DNA of 8,890 nucleotides from Sphingomonas sp. UBA4766. Its GTDB lineage: Bacteria; Pseudomonadota; Alphaproteobacteria; Sphingomonadales; Sphingomonadaceae. Position numbers and translations under genes: made by a program. Location of the stretch: contig DHHS01000086.1 in the NCBI GenBank assembly GCA_002403415.1, positions 2,812-11,701 of the forward strand, in the 5' to 3' direction. Under the pieces are notes generated by a model. It ran no database searches, was not told the origin of the DNA, and saw nothing but the letters and a program-made list of their open reading frames with translations. Positions 1 through 6,077 of the stretch are shown piece after piece (position 1 is the first letter of the stretch; each line of letters starts with the position of its first letter).

Positions 1-507
1 GAGATCGACAAGGCCGATATCGAGTTTCCAAACGACCTGTTGCAAGAACTCGATCGCATGGAATTCCATGTTTATGAAACCAAGGAAACCGTGCGCGCGG
101 TCGAGCGGCCGATTGTGGTGATCACATCGAACAATGAAAAGGAATTGCCCGACGCTTTCCTGCGCCGCTGTTTCTTTCACTATATCAAGTTTCCGGATCG
201 CGACACGATGCAAGCGATCATCGATGTTCACTTCCCCGGCATCCAGAAATTACTGGTCAGCCGCGCGATGGACATTTTTTATGACGTGCGCGAGGTGCCG
301 GGGCTGAAGAAAAAGCCGAGCACGAGCGAGTTGCTCGACTGGCTGAAACTGCTGCTGCACGAGGACATGCCGCTGGAAGTCCTTCAGAACCGCGACCCGA
401 CCAAGGCGATTCCGCCGCTGCACGGTGCGCTGCTGAAAAATGAGCAGGATGTGATGCTGTTCGAGCGGCTCGCCTTCATGGCCAAGCGACAGCAGAACAA
501 GGGGTGA
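1..507 (+). CDS. MoxR-family AAA+ ATPase, C-terminal part (5' truncated by window)
   Basis: The first codon is in frame, no stop precedes it, and the gene continues off the left edge; 168 residues are visible. It opens in the Walker B end (EIDKAD, visible residues 1-6). Sensor-1 follows as ITSNN (41-45), then the PDAFLRRC segment (50-57) with the putative arginine finger, and a sensor-2/lid region around KKPSTSELLDWL (104-115). This layout and the wording of the motifs match MoxR-type ATPases, which couple ATP hydrolysis to remodelling or metal-cofactor insertion with a VWA partner. Walker A and the rest of the N-terminus lie outside the window. The stop overlaps the GTG start of the next gene by 4 bp, implying one transcript and coupled translation. 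The likely partner is the CoxE-like VWA protein at 3974-5152. Family assignment is firm; the substrate is unknown. Confidence 0.92.
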   Translation, partial: EIDKADIEFPNDLLQELDRMEFHVYETKETVRAVERPIVVITSNNEKELPDAFLRRCFFHYIKFPDRDTMQAIIDVHFPGIQKLLVSRAMDIFYDVREVPGLKKKPSTSELLDWLKLLLHEDMPLEVLQNRDPTKAIPPLHGALLKNEQDVMLFERLAFMAKRQQNKG

Positions 508-1364
508 GCGAGCCGTCGCGCGGCGCGACGCGGTTCGCCCGCGTTCGCGCCCGGCTAGAAGCGGCCCAGCCGACCGACGGTTGGCAAGGGTGGCTTTATG
601 AGTTTTGCCTGTTCGGCTTCAAACAAGGTTGGGCGTGCCTGTTTGGCGGGCTGATGCTGGCCCTGCTGCTCGGGACGCACGTTTTCTACCCCGCCGATGC
701 GCCGCTGGCGCGCTATGATTTTCTGACAATTGCTGCATGCGCGATCCAGCTCGCAATGCTTGCCTTCCGGCTCGAGTCTATCGGCGAGGCAAAGGTCATT
801 CTAGCCTTCCATCTTGTCGGCACGGCGATGGAGCTGTTCAAGACGCATGCCGGTTCATGGACCTATCCCGAAGCAGCTGTGCTCAAGATCGGTGCCGTGC
901 CGCTGTCTTCCGGGTCCATGTATGCCGCTGTCGGCAGCTACATTGCGCGGGTCTGGCGCATTTTCCGGTTCAGCTACACACGCTATCCGCCGGGCTGGGC
1001 GAGCCATGTGCTGGCAATCGCGATCTACGTGAATTTCTTCGCGCATCACTGGCTGCCCGATGTCCGGCTTGGCCTCTTTGCCGCGACAGCGCTGCTTTTC
1101 TGGCGCACGCGCGTCTATTTCACGCCGTTTCGCAAGGCGCGCTGGATGCCCCTGCTGCTCGGCTGGCTTCTGGTCGCGACGTTCATCTGGTTTGCGGAAA
1201 ACATCGCCACGTTCTCCAACGCCTGGCTGTACCCTGCGCAGCGCGATGGCTGGACGATGGTATCGCCCGAAAAGCTCGGCGCATGGTTTCTGCTAATGAT
1301 CATCTCGTTCGTGCTGGTTGCGGTGCTGCACACACCCGAAGGATCGCCTCCCAAAGCCACTTGA
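504..1364 (+). CDS. DUF817 family integral membrane protein
   Basis: The 286-residue protein starts at GTG, overlapping the upstream ATPase stop (GTGA). After a polar N-terminus of about 30 residues come roughly eight hydrophobic segments, near residues 47-63, 70-90, 97-115, 135-152, 166-184, 187-204, 214-236 and 258-277. Aromatic- and charge-containing motifs lie between them: FGFKQGW before the first span, MELFKTHAGSW in the third region, FFAHHW, and WFAENIATF. These match the DUF817 family (Bacillus subtilis YoaT type) in both length and motifs. The function of the family is not known. The conserved Glu, Lys and His inside or beside membrane spans suggest transport or enzymatic work on a small molecule, but that is inference. 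The tight overlap with the ATPase may only reflect co-expression. Confidence 0.85.
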   Translation: MSEPSRGATRFARVRARLEAAQPTDGWQGWLYEFCLFGFKQGWACLFGGLMLALLLGTHVFYPADAPLARYDFLTIAACAIQLAMLAFRLESIGEAKVILAFHLVGTAMELFKTHAGSWTYPEAAVLKIGAVPLSSGSMYAAVGSYIARVWRIFRFSYTRYPPGWASHVLAIAIYVNFFAHHWLPDVRLGLFAATALLFWRTRVYFTPFRKARWMPLLLGWLLVATFIWFAENIATFSNAWLYPAQRDGWTMVSPEKLGAWFLLMIISFVLVAVLHTPEGSPPKAT

Positions 1365-1369
1365 GCGTC

Positions 1370-1396
1370 GCGCCGCCTTGAACCCCCTGGCGGCGC
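1370..1396 (+). terminator. GC-rich hairpin, probable terminator after the DUF817 gene
   Basis: A perfect 8-bp inverted repeat (GCGCCGCC, 1370-1377; GGCGGCGC, 1389-1396) with an 11-nt loop begins 5 nt after the DUF817 stop codon. The sequence after it is only moderately T-rich (CCTCTGTGTTGCTTT), so this is an imperfect intrinsic terminator. Position and stem strength support a role in ending the ATPase-DUF817 transcript. Confidence 0.42.
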
Positions 1397-1477
1397 CCTC
1401 TGTGTTGCTTTAATCGATGATTTTGAGGCCAGTGGGGCAGCGCCGGCAAGCCAGCTCAATCGGGTCCGCGATCATCG

Positions 1478-1494
1478 TAAATCGCGCCTTAACC
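1478..1494 (+). promoter_or_regulatory. CtrA-like box upstream of the CHAP gene
   Basis: The sequence TAAA-N7-TTAACC lies 38 nt before the ATG of the CHAP gene. It matches the alphaproteobacterial CtrA site TTAA-N7-TTAA at 7 of 8 fixed positions, and the right half reads TTAACCAT. CtrA often controls cell-cycle, envelope and motility genes, which would suit a peptidoglycan hydrolase. A single AT-rich box in a 168-nt gap can arise by chance, so this is only suggestive. Confidence 0.3.
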
Positions 1495-1532
1495 ATATCG
1501 GCCAACGCTTCCTCCATCTGCGCCACGGCACC

Positions 1533-2096
1533 ATGATGGTCATGCGATTTCCCGTACCGATTCTGGCGCTGTGCGCCCTTGCAGCAGCGCTGCCCGCGTC
1601 GGCTTCATTGCTCGATTATGTGGGCGAATGCGTACCCTTCGCGCGCGCGGTATCAGGTATCCAGATCCACGGTGACGCCTGGACGTGGTGGCAACAGGCG
1701 GAAGGCCGTTACGCGCGCGGCGCGACCCCCGCGACCGGCAGCGTTATCGTCTTCGCCAAAACGGCACGGTTGCCGCGCGGTCATGTCGCCGTCGTCAGCC
1801 GGGTGATCGACCGCCGTGTCGTCATGGTGACCCATGCCAATTGGTCAAGGCAAAATGGCGCGCGCGGGCATGTGGAGCAAGACGTGACGCTAACCGATGT
1901 GTCGGCGGACAATGATTGGAGCGCTGTCAAAGTCTGGTATCAAGACACTGCTGGGCTGGGCGCCACGACATACCCGATCTATGGATTCGTTCATGGTCGG
2001 CCGGTGACCGCGGCATCAGCCCCGGTCCGCCCCTCACCCGAACTAACGTCACCGCATCCCGACTATGTTGGCGCGCTCATCGACGCTTATCGCTGA
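1533..2096 (+). CDS. Secreted CHAP-domain protein (putative peptidoglycan amidase/endopeptidase)
   Basis: This 187-residue protein has a signal peptide (hydrophobic run at residues 8-20, probable cleavage after ALPASA, about residue 24). The mature protein is therefore likely periplasmic or exported. A compact CHAP fold follows at once. The catalytic Cys is probably C33 in GECVPFAR, the His is H84 in RGHVAVV, and the polar third residue lies in HANW (N103). P66-G69 (PATGSVIVF) is the usual strand before the His. CHAP enzymes cleave amide bonds in peptidoglycan. There is no second domain; a proline-rich tail runs from about residue 155. Three in-frame ATGs (1533, 1536, 1542) compete for the start and none has a clear Shine-Dalgarno; the first is used here. 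The gene stands alone, with a CtrA-like box upstream and the chemoreceptor gene converging 18 nt downstream. Confidence 0.85.
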   Translation: MMVMRFPVPILALCALAAALPASASLLDYVGECVPFARAVSGIQIHGDAWTWWQQAEGRYARGATPATGSVIVFAKTARLPRGHVAVVSRVIDRRVVMVTHANWSRQNGARGHVEQDVTLTDVSADNDWSAVKVWYQDTAGLGATTYPIYGFVHGRPVTAASAPVRPSPELTSPHPDYVGALIDAYR

Positions 2097-2103
2097 AGCG
2101 ATA
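2088..2103. terminator. Small hairpin over the CHAP stop codon, between convergent genes
   Basis: TATCGC (2088-2093) and GCGATA (2098-2103) form a 6-bp stem with a TGAA tetraloop that contains the CHAP stop codon. It sits in the short gap between the convergent CHAP and chemoreceptor genes. No T-run follows on either strand, so a bidirectional terminator is possible but weakly supported. Confidence 0.2.
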
Positions 2104-2114
2104 GTGCCCGACTG

Positions 2115-3584
2115 TCAGGCAGGTACGCGGCGCATACGTGCCAGACTGTTCTCCAGCGCTTGCGGCGTGATCGATTCGCTCGCCGCGCTGGCGAAGTCGA
2201 CATAGGCCAGTTCGTAATTGCCCCAGCGCCGCCCCTCAAACCACAGCGGTACAAACACGTTTTTGAGCGGCAAAAACTCGTTATGCCCAAGCTTCATCCG
2301 GTAACAGTTTAGCATCGCCGGCGCCGTGCTAGCGAGTGCACGACGCATGCAATCATCAAGACCCATCTGGCGCCGGTTGCGTGACCAGGTGTTGTTCCAT
2401 TCCGGATCAGCTCCTTGCGGTTGCGACCGCAGGGTCAAGTGCGTCGGGAGATAGCCGTTGATATCGCTCACGACACAACCGATTGACCGTTCGACATCGC
2501 GCGTCACCCGATCCAGAATCGGGCGGATGTGCCGGTCGGCAAAATCGCAGAACCGCGTGCTATGCTGTTCGGGGTTCGTGCCCGGAATCAACCGATAATC
2601 GGTGTCAAACACATCATCGATGGCGATTTCGCCGCGGCGAATGGCGCCCTCGACCAACAAGGTCAGCTCACGACCGACAGCCACTGCGGCTTCGATCAAG
2701 GGGCTGTCGTCAATCGTGATGCCCGACCCCGCCAGCTGATCGAGCATCAGGTTGCAAGCGGTCTCCAGCCCCTCAAGCCGCCCGCGCGCCGCGCGCAATG
2801 CAAGCCCATTTTTACGCGTGGACTGCGCCGACAACGATAATCCTTCCTGCGCAGCGACGATGCTCCGGTGCATTTCGCGGTTGCATTCGGCGATACCATC
2901 GGTCTGCTCGTCCACCCGCGCGACGATGGTTTGGATATCGGCCACGGTATCGCGCAGCACAGCGAACCGCTCAGCGGCGGCTTGCTCCTCATTGGCCCCG
3001 GCTTTTATTTCATCCGTGAAGGCATTTGCCTGCACAACAAGCGCGCCGACGGTCCGGTCGATCTGCTGGGTTGCCTCGCGCGTGTGTTGCGCGAGCCGCT
3101 TCACTTCGGTGGCAACAACGGCAAATGCAGACCCCGCCTGCCCCGCGCGCGCAGCCTCAATAGCAGCATTGAGCGCAAGCATGTTGGTTTGCTGAGCAAT
3201 TCCGCCGATCAGCTGGGACACGCCCTGCACACGCTCCAGCGCATCGGCCATTTGCGACAGCCGCGCGCTTAGCCGTTCGACCAAATCCGACACGGCGCCA
3301 AAGCTGGTGAAACTATCGGCAATCGCCGCTGCCCCCTCCCCCAATTGCTGCTTTGCCTGTTCGGACAGAATGCGCGCCTCGGCAATTGCGGTGGCCACCC
3401 GCGCATGATCGGCGGCAAGCGCATCCGCAACCAAGTCAAAGCCGTCAAGGTCGGCAATCGTCTGGTCGATCTGCTCGGACGCGATGGACACATGGCCGCC
3501 GACATCGGCGCACTCAATCACGAGCGCGCCGCACTGGCGCGCTACATCGGCGATGATCGCTTCGATACTCCCCCGACCTGTCAC
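2115..3584 (-). CDS. Soluble methyl-accepting chemotaxis protein with C-terminal sensor-like domain
   Basis: The protein has about 489 residues and no membrane span, so it is a cytoplasmic chemoreceptor. Long Ala/Gln/Glu-rich helices (about 40-280) form the signalling coiled coil. The highly conserved hairpin tip that contacts CheA and CheW is clear at 126-166 (IGGIAQQTNMLALNAAIEAA, then AFAVVATEVKRLAQ). A second domain follows the hairpin (about 320-465) with DINGYLPTH, RNRRQM, VPLWFEGRRWGNYELAY. From memory this resembles the C-terminal PAS/Cache-like region found in other soluble proteobacterial MCPs (GYxPTH...NRxKR...GRHWG), here divergent. The ligand is unknown. Start: the GTG at 3584 gives MTGRGSIEAII and fits the family N-terminus as recalled. 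A TTG at 3602 with AGGGG 4 nt upstream is an alternative, and a TAG stop limits the frame just above it. No other che gene is in the window. Confidence 0.9.
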   Translation of the reverse strand: MTGRGSIEAIIADVARQCGALVIECADVGGHVSIASEQIDQTIADLDGFDLVADALAADHARVATAIAEARILSEQAKQQLGEGAAAIADSFTSFGAVSDLVERLSARLSQMADALERVQGVSQLIGGIAQQTNMLALNAAIEAARAGQAGSAFAVVATEVKRLAQHTREATQQIDRTVGALVVQANAFTDEIKAGANEEQAAAERFAVLRDTVADIQTIVARVDEQTDGIAECNREMHRSIVAAQEGLSLSAQSTRKNGLALRAARGRLEGLETACNLMLDQLAGSGITIDDSPLIEAAVAVGRELTLLVEGAIRRGEIAIDDVFDTDYRLIPGTNPEQHSTRFCDFADRHIRPILDRVTRDVERSIGCVVSDINGYLPTHLTLRSQPQGADPEWNNTWSRNRRQMGLDDCMRRALASTAPAMLNCYRMKLGHNEFLPLKNVFVPLWFEGRRWGNYELAYVDFASAASESITPQALENSLARMRRVPA

Positions 3585-3973
3585 CCAACAAAGTGTAATC
3601 AATGACCCCTAATGGGACGTAAAGGCACCTGACGTCTGACTTTATTGCGTTAACCACGCTCGCCAAGACTTTGATCGCGAGTGGTTTTGTATGACTTGAA
3701 GATGCGCAAATCTTGCCCAAAATGCCCGCGATGACGATACTGGCTGCTGGTGCAGAGCGCGGATCTGGTGCACCCGGTCTGGGTGTAATTGCCTCCCCGG
3801 CCACTGCGCGCGTGCCACCACCGGCTAATGCGGCGCACATTACCGCCGCCGTTGCCCGGCAAATTGGAGCAGCGGGCACACCCGTCACCTATCGGTCGAC
3901 CATCGCGACGCGCGCCGCACTTAGCAACGACAGCACCATTGCGCAGATCCGCGCACGCAGGCATGATCGCGGC
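3585..3973. other. Divergent intergenic region between chemoreceptor and VWA genes
   Basis: About 390 nt separate the two divergent starts. The left 70 nt hold the sigma-28-like element and a TTAACC half-site, both reading toward the chemoreceptor. An imperfect stem (3653-3663 with 3677-3685, 2-nt bulge, 12-nt loop) is followed by TTT. The right part reads open in the VWA frame back to a TTG at 3713, but the encoded stretch is Ala/Pro/Thr-rich low-complexity sequence before the family's usual MF-NFLDELR start, so it is treated as non-coding. No RNA gene or repeat was recognised, and no convincing promoter for the VWA gene was found. Confidence 0.5.
3619..3644 (-). promoter_or_regulatory. Sigma-28 (FliA)-like promoter for the chemoreceptor gene
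   Basis: On the minus strand TAAAGTCA (3644-3637), a 10-nt spacer and GCCTTTAC (3626-3619) resemble the flagellar sigma-28 promoter TAAAGTTT-N11-GCCGATAA. The match is 6 of 8 and 5 of 8, with the spacer one base short. Transcription would begin near 3612, giving a short leader to the GTG start at 3584. A TTAACC half-site (CtrA-like) lies at 3650-3655, just upstream. FliA control would suit a chemoreceptor. Support is the motif and its position only. Confidence 0.3.
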
Positions 3974-5152
3974 ATGTTCATAAACTTTCTCGACGAACTG
4001 CGCGCGGCCGGCATTCCCGCCAGCATGAAAGAACATTTGCTGTTGCTGGAGGCGTTGTCGGCGGAGGTGATCGACCGCACGCCCGACCAGTTTTACTACC
4101 TCTCCCGCGCGGTCTATGTGAAGGATGAGGGTCTGCTCGATCGCTTCGATCAGGTATTTGCAAAGGTATTCCGCGGCATCGCCACCAGCTTTGCAACGCA
4201 AGGCGCAGCCATTCCCGAAGAATGGCTGCGCGCGGTTGCCGAAAAATATCTGACGCCCGAAGAAATGGCCGCAATCAAGTCGCTCGGCACGTGGGACGAG
4301 ATTATGGCGACGCTGAAGCAGCGGCTCGCCGAGCAACAGGGCCGACACGAGGGCGGCAACAAATGGGTCGGGACCAAGGGCACCTCGCCCTATGGCAATT
4401 CGGGCTATAATCCCGAAGGCGTGCGGATCGGCGGCGAGAGCAAGGAAAAGCGCGCGCTGAAAGTATGGGATCAGCGCGAGTTCCGCAATCTCGACAACAC
4501 GCGCGAGCTGGGCACCCGCAACATCAAGATCGCGCTACGCCGCTTGCGCCGCTTCGCCCGCGAAGGGGCCGCCGACGAACTCGACATCGATGCGACGATC
4601 GATGGCACGGCGCGGCAAGGCTGGCTCGATGTCGTCATGCGGCCGGAGCGGCACAATGCGGTCAAGCTGTTGCTGTTCCTCGACGTCGGCGGTTCGATGG
4701 ACCCATGGGTCAAGCTGTGCGAGGAGCTGTTCTCGGCAGCGACCACCGAATTCAAGAATCTCGAATTCTTCTACTTCCACAATTGCCCCTATGAAGGCGT
4801 GTGGAAGGACAATCGGCGGCGTTTCAGCGAACGGACGCCAATGTGGGATGTGCTCCACAAATATGGTCATGATTACAAGCTGGTGATCGTCGGCGATGCG
4901 TCGATGAGCCCGTATGAGATTACTCATCCCGGCGGCTCGGTTGAGCATTTCAACGAGGAATCGGGTGCGGTATGGCTCCACCGGCTGACCACAACTTACC
5001 CGGCGGCGGTGTGGCTCAACCCGATCCCCAGCGAACAATGGGGCTATTCACAATCGATCCGCATTGTCCGCGAACTGATGAACGACCGCATGTATCCGCT
5101 CACGCTGGCCGGATTAGATGAGGCGATGCGCGAGCTCACGCGAAAACGGTGA
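3974..5152 (+). CDS. CoxE-like VWA-domain protein, partner of MoxR ATPase
   Basis: The 392-residue protein starts at the ATG giving MFINFLDELRAAGI, the usual N-terminus of this family. The N-terminal half is helical (MKEHLLLLEAL, DQFYYLSRAVYVKDE), followed by a Gly-rich linker (about 125-155: GGNKWVGTKGTSPYGNSGYN) and an Arg-rich helix (RNIKIALRRLRRFAR). The von Willebrand A domain begins near residue 230, with the metal-site loop DVGGS at 237-241 and a second acidic loop GDASMS with D308. The first MIDAS serine is replaced by glycine (D-x-G-x-S). CoxE-like VWA proteins act with MoxR AAA+ ATPases in assembling metal cofactors or complexes. The ATPase with the matching subfamily sequence lies at the left edge, 3.5 kb away. 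The protein is cytoplasmic, with no signal peptide. The Shine-Dalgarno is weak. The substrate enzyme is unknown. Confidence 0.88.
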   Translation: MFINFLDELRAAGIPASMKEHLLLLEALSAEVIDRTPDQFYYLSRAVYVKDEGLLDRFDQVFAKVFRGIATSFATQGAAIPEEWLRAVAEKYLTPEEMAAIKSLGTWDEIMATLKQRLAEQQGRHEGGNKWVGTKGTSPYGNSGYNPEGVRIGGESKEKRALKVWDQREFRNLDNTRELGTRNIKIALRRLRRFAREGAADELDIDATIDGTARQGWLDVVMRPERHNAVKLLLFLDVGGSMDPWVKLCEELFSAATTEFKNLEFFYFHNCPYEGVWKDNRRRFSERTPMWDVLHKYGHDYKLVIVGDASMSPYEITHPGGSVEHFNEESGAVWLHRLTTTYPAAVWLNPIPSEQWGYSQSIRIVRELMNDRMYPLTLAGLDEAMRELTRKR

Positions 5153-5204
5153 GCTGCGGTTTGATCGGCGTCAATGCCGCGCGCGACGAAACCGGCGACA
5201 GACA

Positions 5205-5225
5205 CTTCGATCCTTTTGATCGGAG
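5205..5225 (+). promoter_or_regulatory. Hairpin sequestering the ribosome binding site of the small membrane gene
   Basis: CTTCGATC (5205-5212) pairs with GATCGGAG (5218-5225) over a 5-nt CTTTT loop, giving 8 bp with one G-U wobble. The 3' arm contains the GGAG Shine-Dalgarno (5222-5225), which sits 7 nt before the ATG at 5233. In the RNA the 5' arm would act as an anti-Shine-Dalgarno, so translation may depend on melting, on ribosomes arriving from the VWA gene, or on a bound factor. The pairing is directly visible; the function is inferred. Confidence 0.4.
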
Positions 5226-5232
5226 ATACGCC

Positions 5233-5361
5233 ATGACCATATTGTTCGACCAGCCCTTCATCGCGCTGGCACTGTTTGCGGTGTCGACCTTTGCGCTCGT
5301 GCTGGGCTATGTCAGCCTCACTGATCGCGATCCTGCCGCAGGCGACGACCCCAGCGCCTAG
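5233..5361 (+). CDS. Small single-span membrane protein, 42 residues, function unknown
   Basis: This 42-residue protein starts at ATG 5233, 7 nt after a clear GGAG. One strongly hydrophobic segment (about residues 8-28, FIALALFAVSTFALVLGYVSL) is followed by an acidic tail (TDRDPAAGDDPSA), so it is probably a one-pass inner-membrane peptide. The frame is also open upstream to a GTG at 5149 that overlaps the VWA stop (GTGA) and would give 70 residues. The added stretch is polar and nondescript, and the Shine-Dalgarno favours the short form. It is the last gene before a 131-nt gap and is probably co-transcribed with the VWA gene. No family is recognised. A small subunit or regulator in the membrane is possible; nothing more can be supported. 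Confidence 0.6.
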   Translation: MTILFDQPFIALALFAVSTFALVLGYVSLTDRDPAAGDDPSA

Positions 5362-5492
5362 CCACAGGCTCGTTTCATCGCGCGCCCGATTCGCTTTGGC
5401 GCAAGCACGATTCCCGTCATTCGCAACTTGTGCGATAAAGCAGGGCACGGATTAAGGAGACGTTGGGGACCGCAGCAACATCGGGGGGCAGC

Positions 5493-6065
5493 ATGAAGCA
5501 GGCACGCACGCGCCAACGCCATTCGCATCGTGATCGAGGGCCTTCGGTCGGCGGAAATGCGCTACAGCGACCGCCCGTGACGCCGCCTCGATCAAGCGAA
5601 CGCAGCGCAATGCCGCTGCCGGTGGTGGATGAGCCACTGGTCGAAAACGGGGCGCCGCTCAGCCGCCAAAGCCGTCGTCAAGAGCGGCGAGCCCGGGCCA
5701 AGGCCGCGCGTCGGCGTGGGGTGCCGGTGGCTTTGGCACCGGTGGTGCCGACCGAAACGGCGGTGGCCAACGCGGACGATCCAGTAACCGAAGCCCTCAC
5801 CCCGCTCGCTGCGCCGATCGTCCAACACTGCGAACAGGCGGCATCCGATCAGGAGCTCGCGCCGCTCCCGCGCCACAAGGCGCTTGCGAGGCCGCGTTCG
5901 CGGGCAATGATCATTCTCGACCGGCTGTTTCGCAGCCCCTTCCGCCGCCGTCCGATCGAAGCGCTTCCGCCAATCGACCAGCTCAAAATGCTGCGCGACG
6001 ATCTGGCAACGGTGCAGACAACGATCGACCATTTGCTCGCGCAGGCAGTGGCGTCGGATTCCTAG
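5493..6065 (+). CDS. Arginine/proline-rich protein of unknown function
   Basis: The 190-residue form starts at ATG 5493 (MKQARTRQRH). A TTG at 5463 gives a 10-residue longer protein: the strong AAGGAG at 5454-5459 sits only 3 nt from it, too close, and 33 nt from the ATG, so the true start is unsettled. The protein has no signal peptide or membrane span. It is low in complexity, with an Arg/Ala cluster at residues 58-75 (SRQSRRQERRARAKAARRR), a Pro/Val/Ala linker, a second basic stretch near 127-153 (RPRSRAMIILDRLFRSPFRRR), and a final amphipathic helix at about 161-186 (IDQLKMLRDDLATVQTTIDH) that could form a coiled coil. Nucleic-acid or acidic-partner binding is possible on charge alone. 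It converges on the DUF1343 gene with a 12-nt gap. No family was recognised, though the long uninterrupted frame with a ribosome binding site nearby supports a real gene. Confidence 0.55.
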   Translation: MKQARTRQRHSHRDRGPSVGGNALQRPPVTPPRSSERSAMPLPVVDEPLVENGAPLSRQSRRQERRARAKAARRRGVPVALAPVVPTETAVANADDPVTEALTPLAAPIVQHCEQAASDQELAPLPRHKALARPRSRAMIILDRLFRSPFRRRPIEALPPIDQLKMLRDDLATVQTTIDHLLAQAVASDS

Positions 6066-6077
6066 GCGAGCCGACTG

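Noticed and set aside
737..1381. 214-codon frame inside the DUF817 gene
   Set aside because: It is an out-of-frame shadow of a protein whose membrane spans and motifs are clear in the other frame.
3653..3688. Stem with following TTT, possible terminator or small RNA end
   Set aside because: The stem is 4+5 bp with a bulge and 12-nt loop, and no plus-strand gene ends upstream of it.
3713..3973. N-terminal extension of the VWA protein to a TTG at 3713
   Set aside because: The added residues are low-complexity Ala/Pro/Thr sequence before the family's usual start, with no ribosome binding site at 3713.
3650..4348. 232-codon minus-strand frame across the intergenic region and the VWA start
   Set aside because: Most of it is antisense to the VWA gene, with no ribosome binding site, family motif or sensible composition.
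5421..5435. TCGCA-ACTTG-TGCGA inverted repeat upstream of the Arg-rich gene
   Set aside because: A 5-bp half-site occurs easily by chance in GC-rich DNA and no regulator is nearby; kept only as a possible operator.
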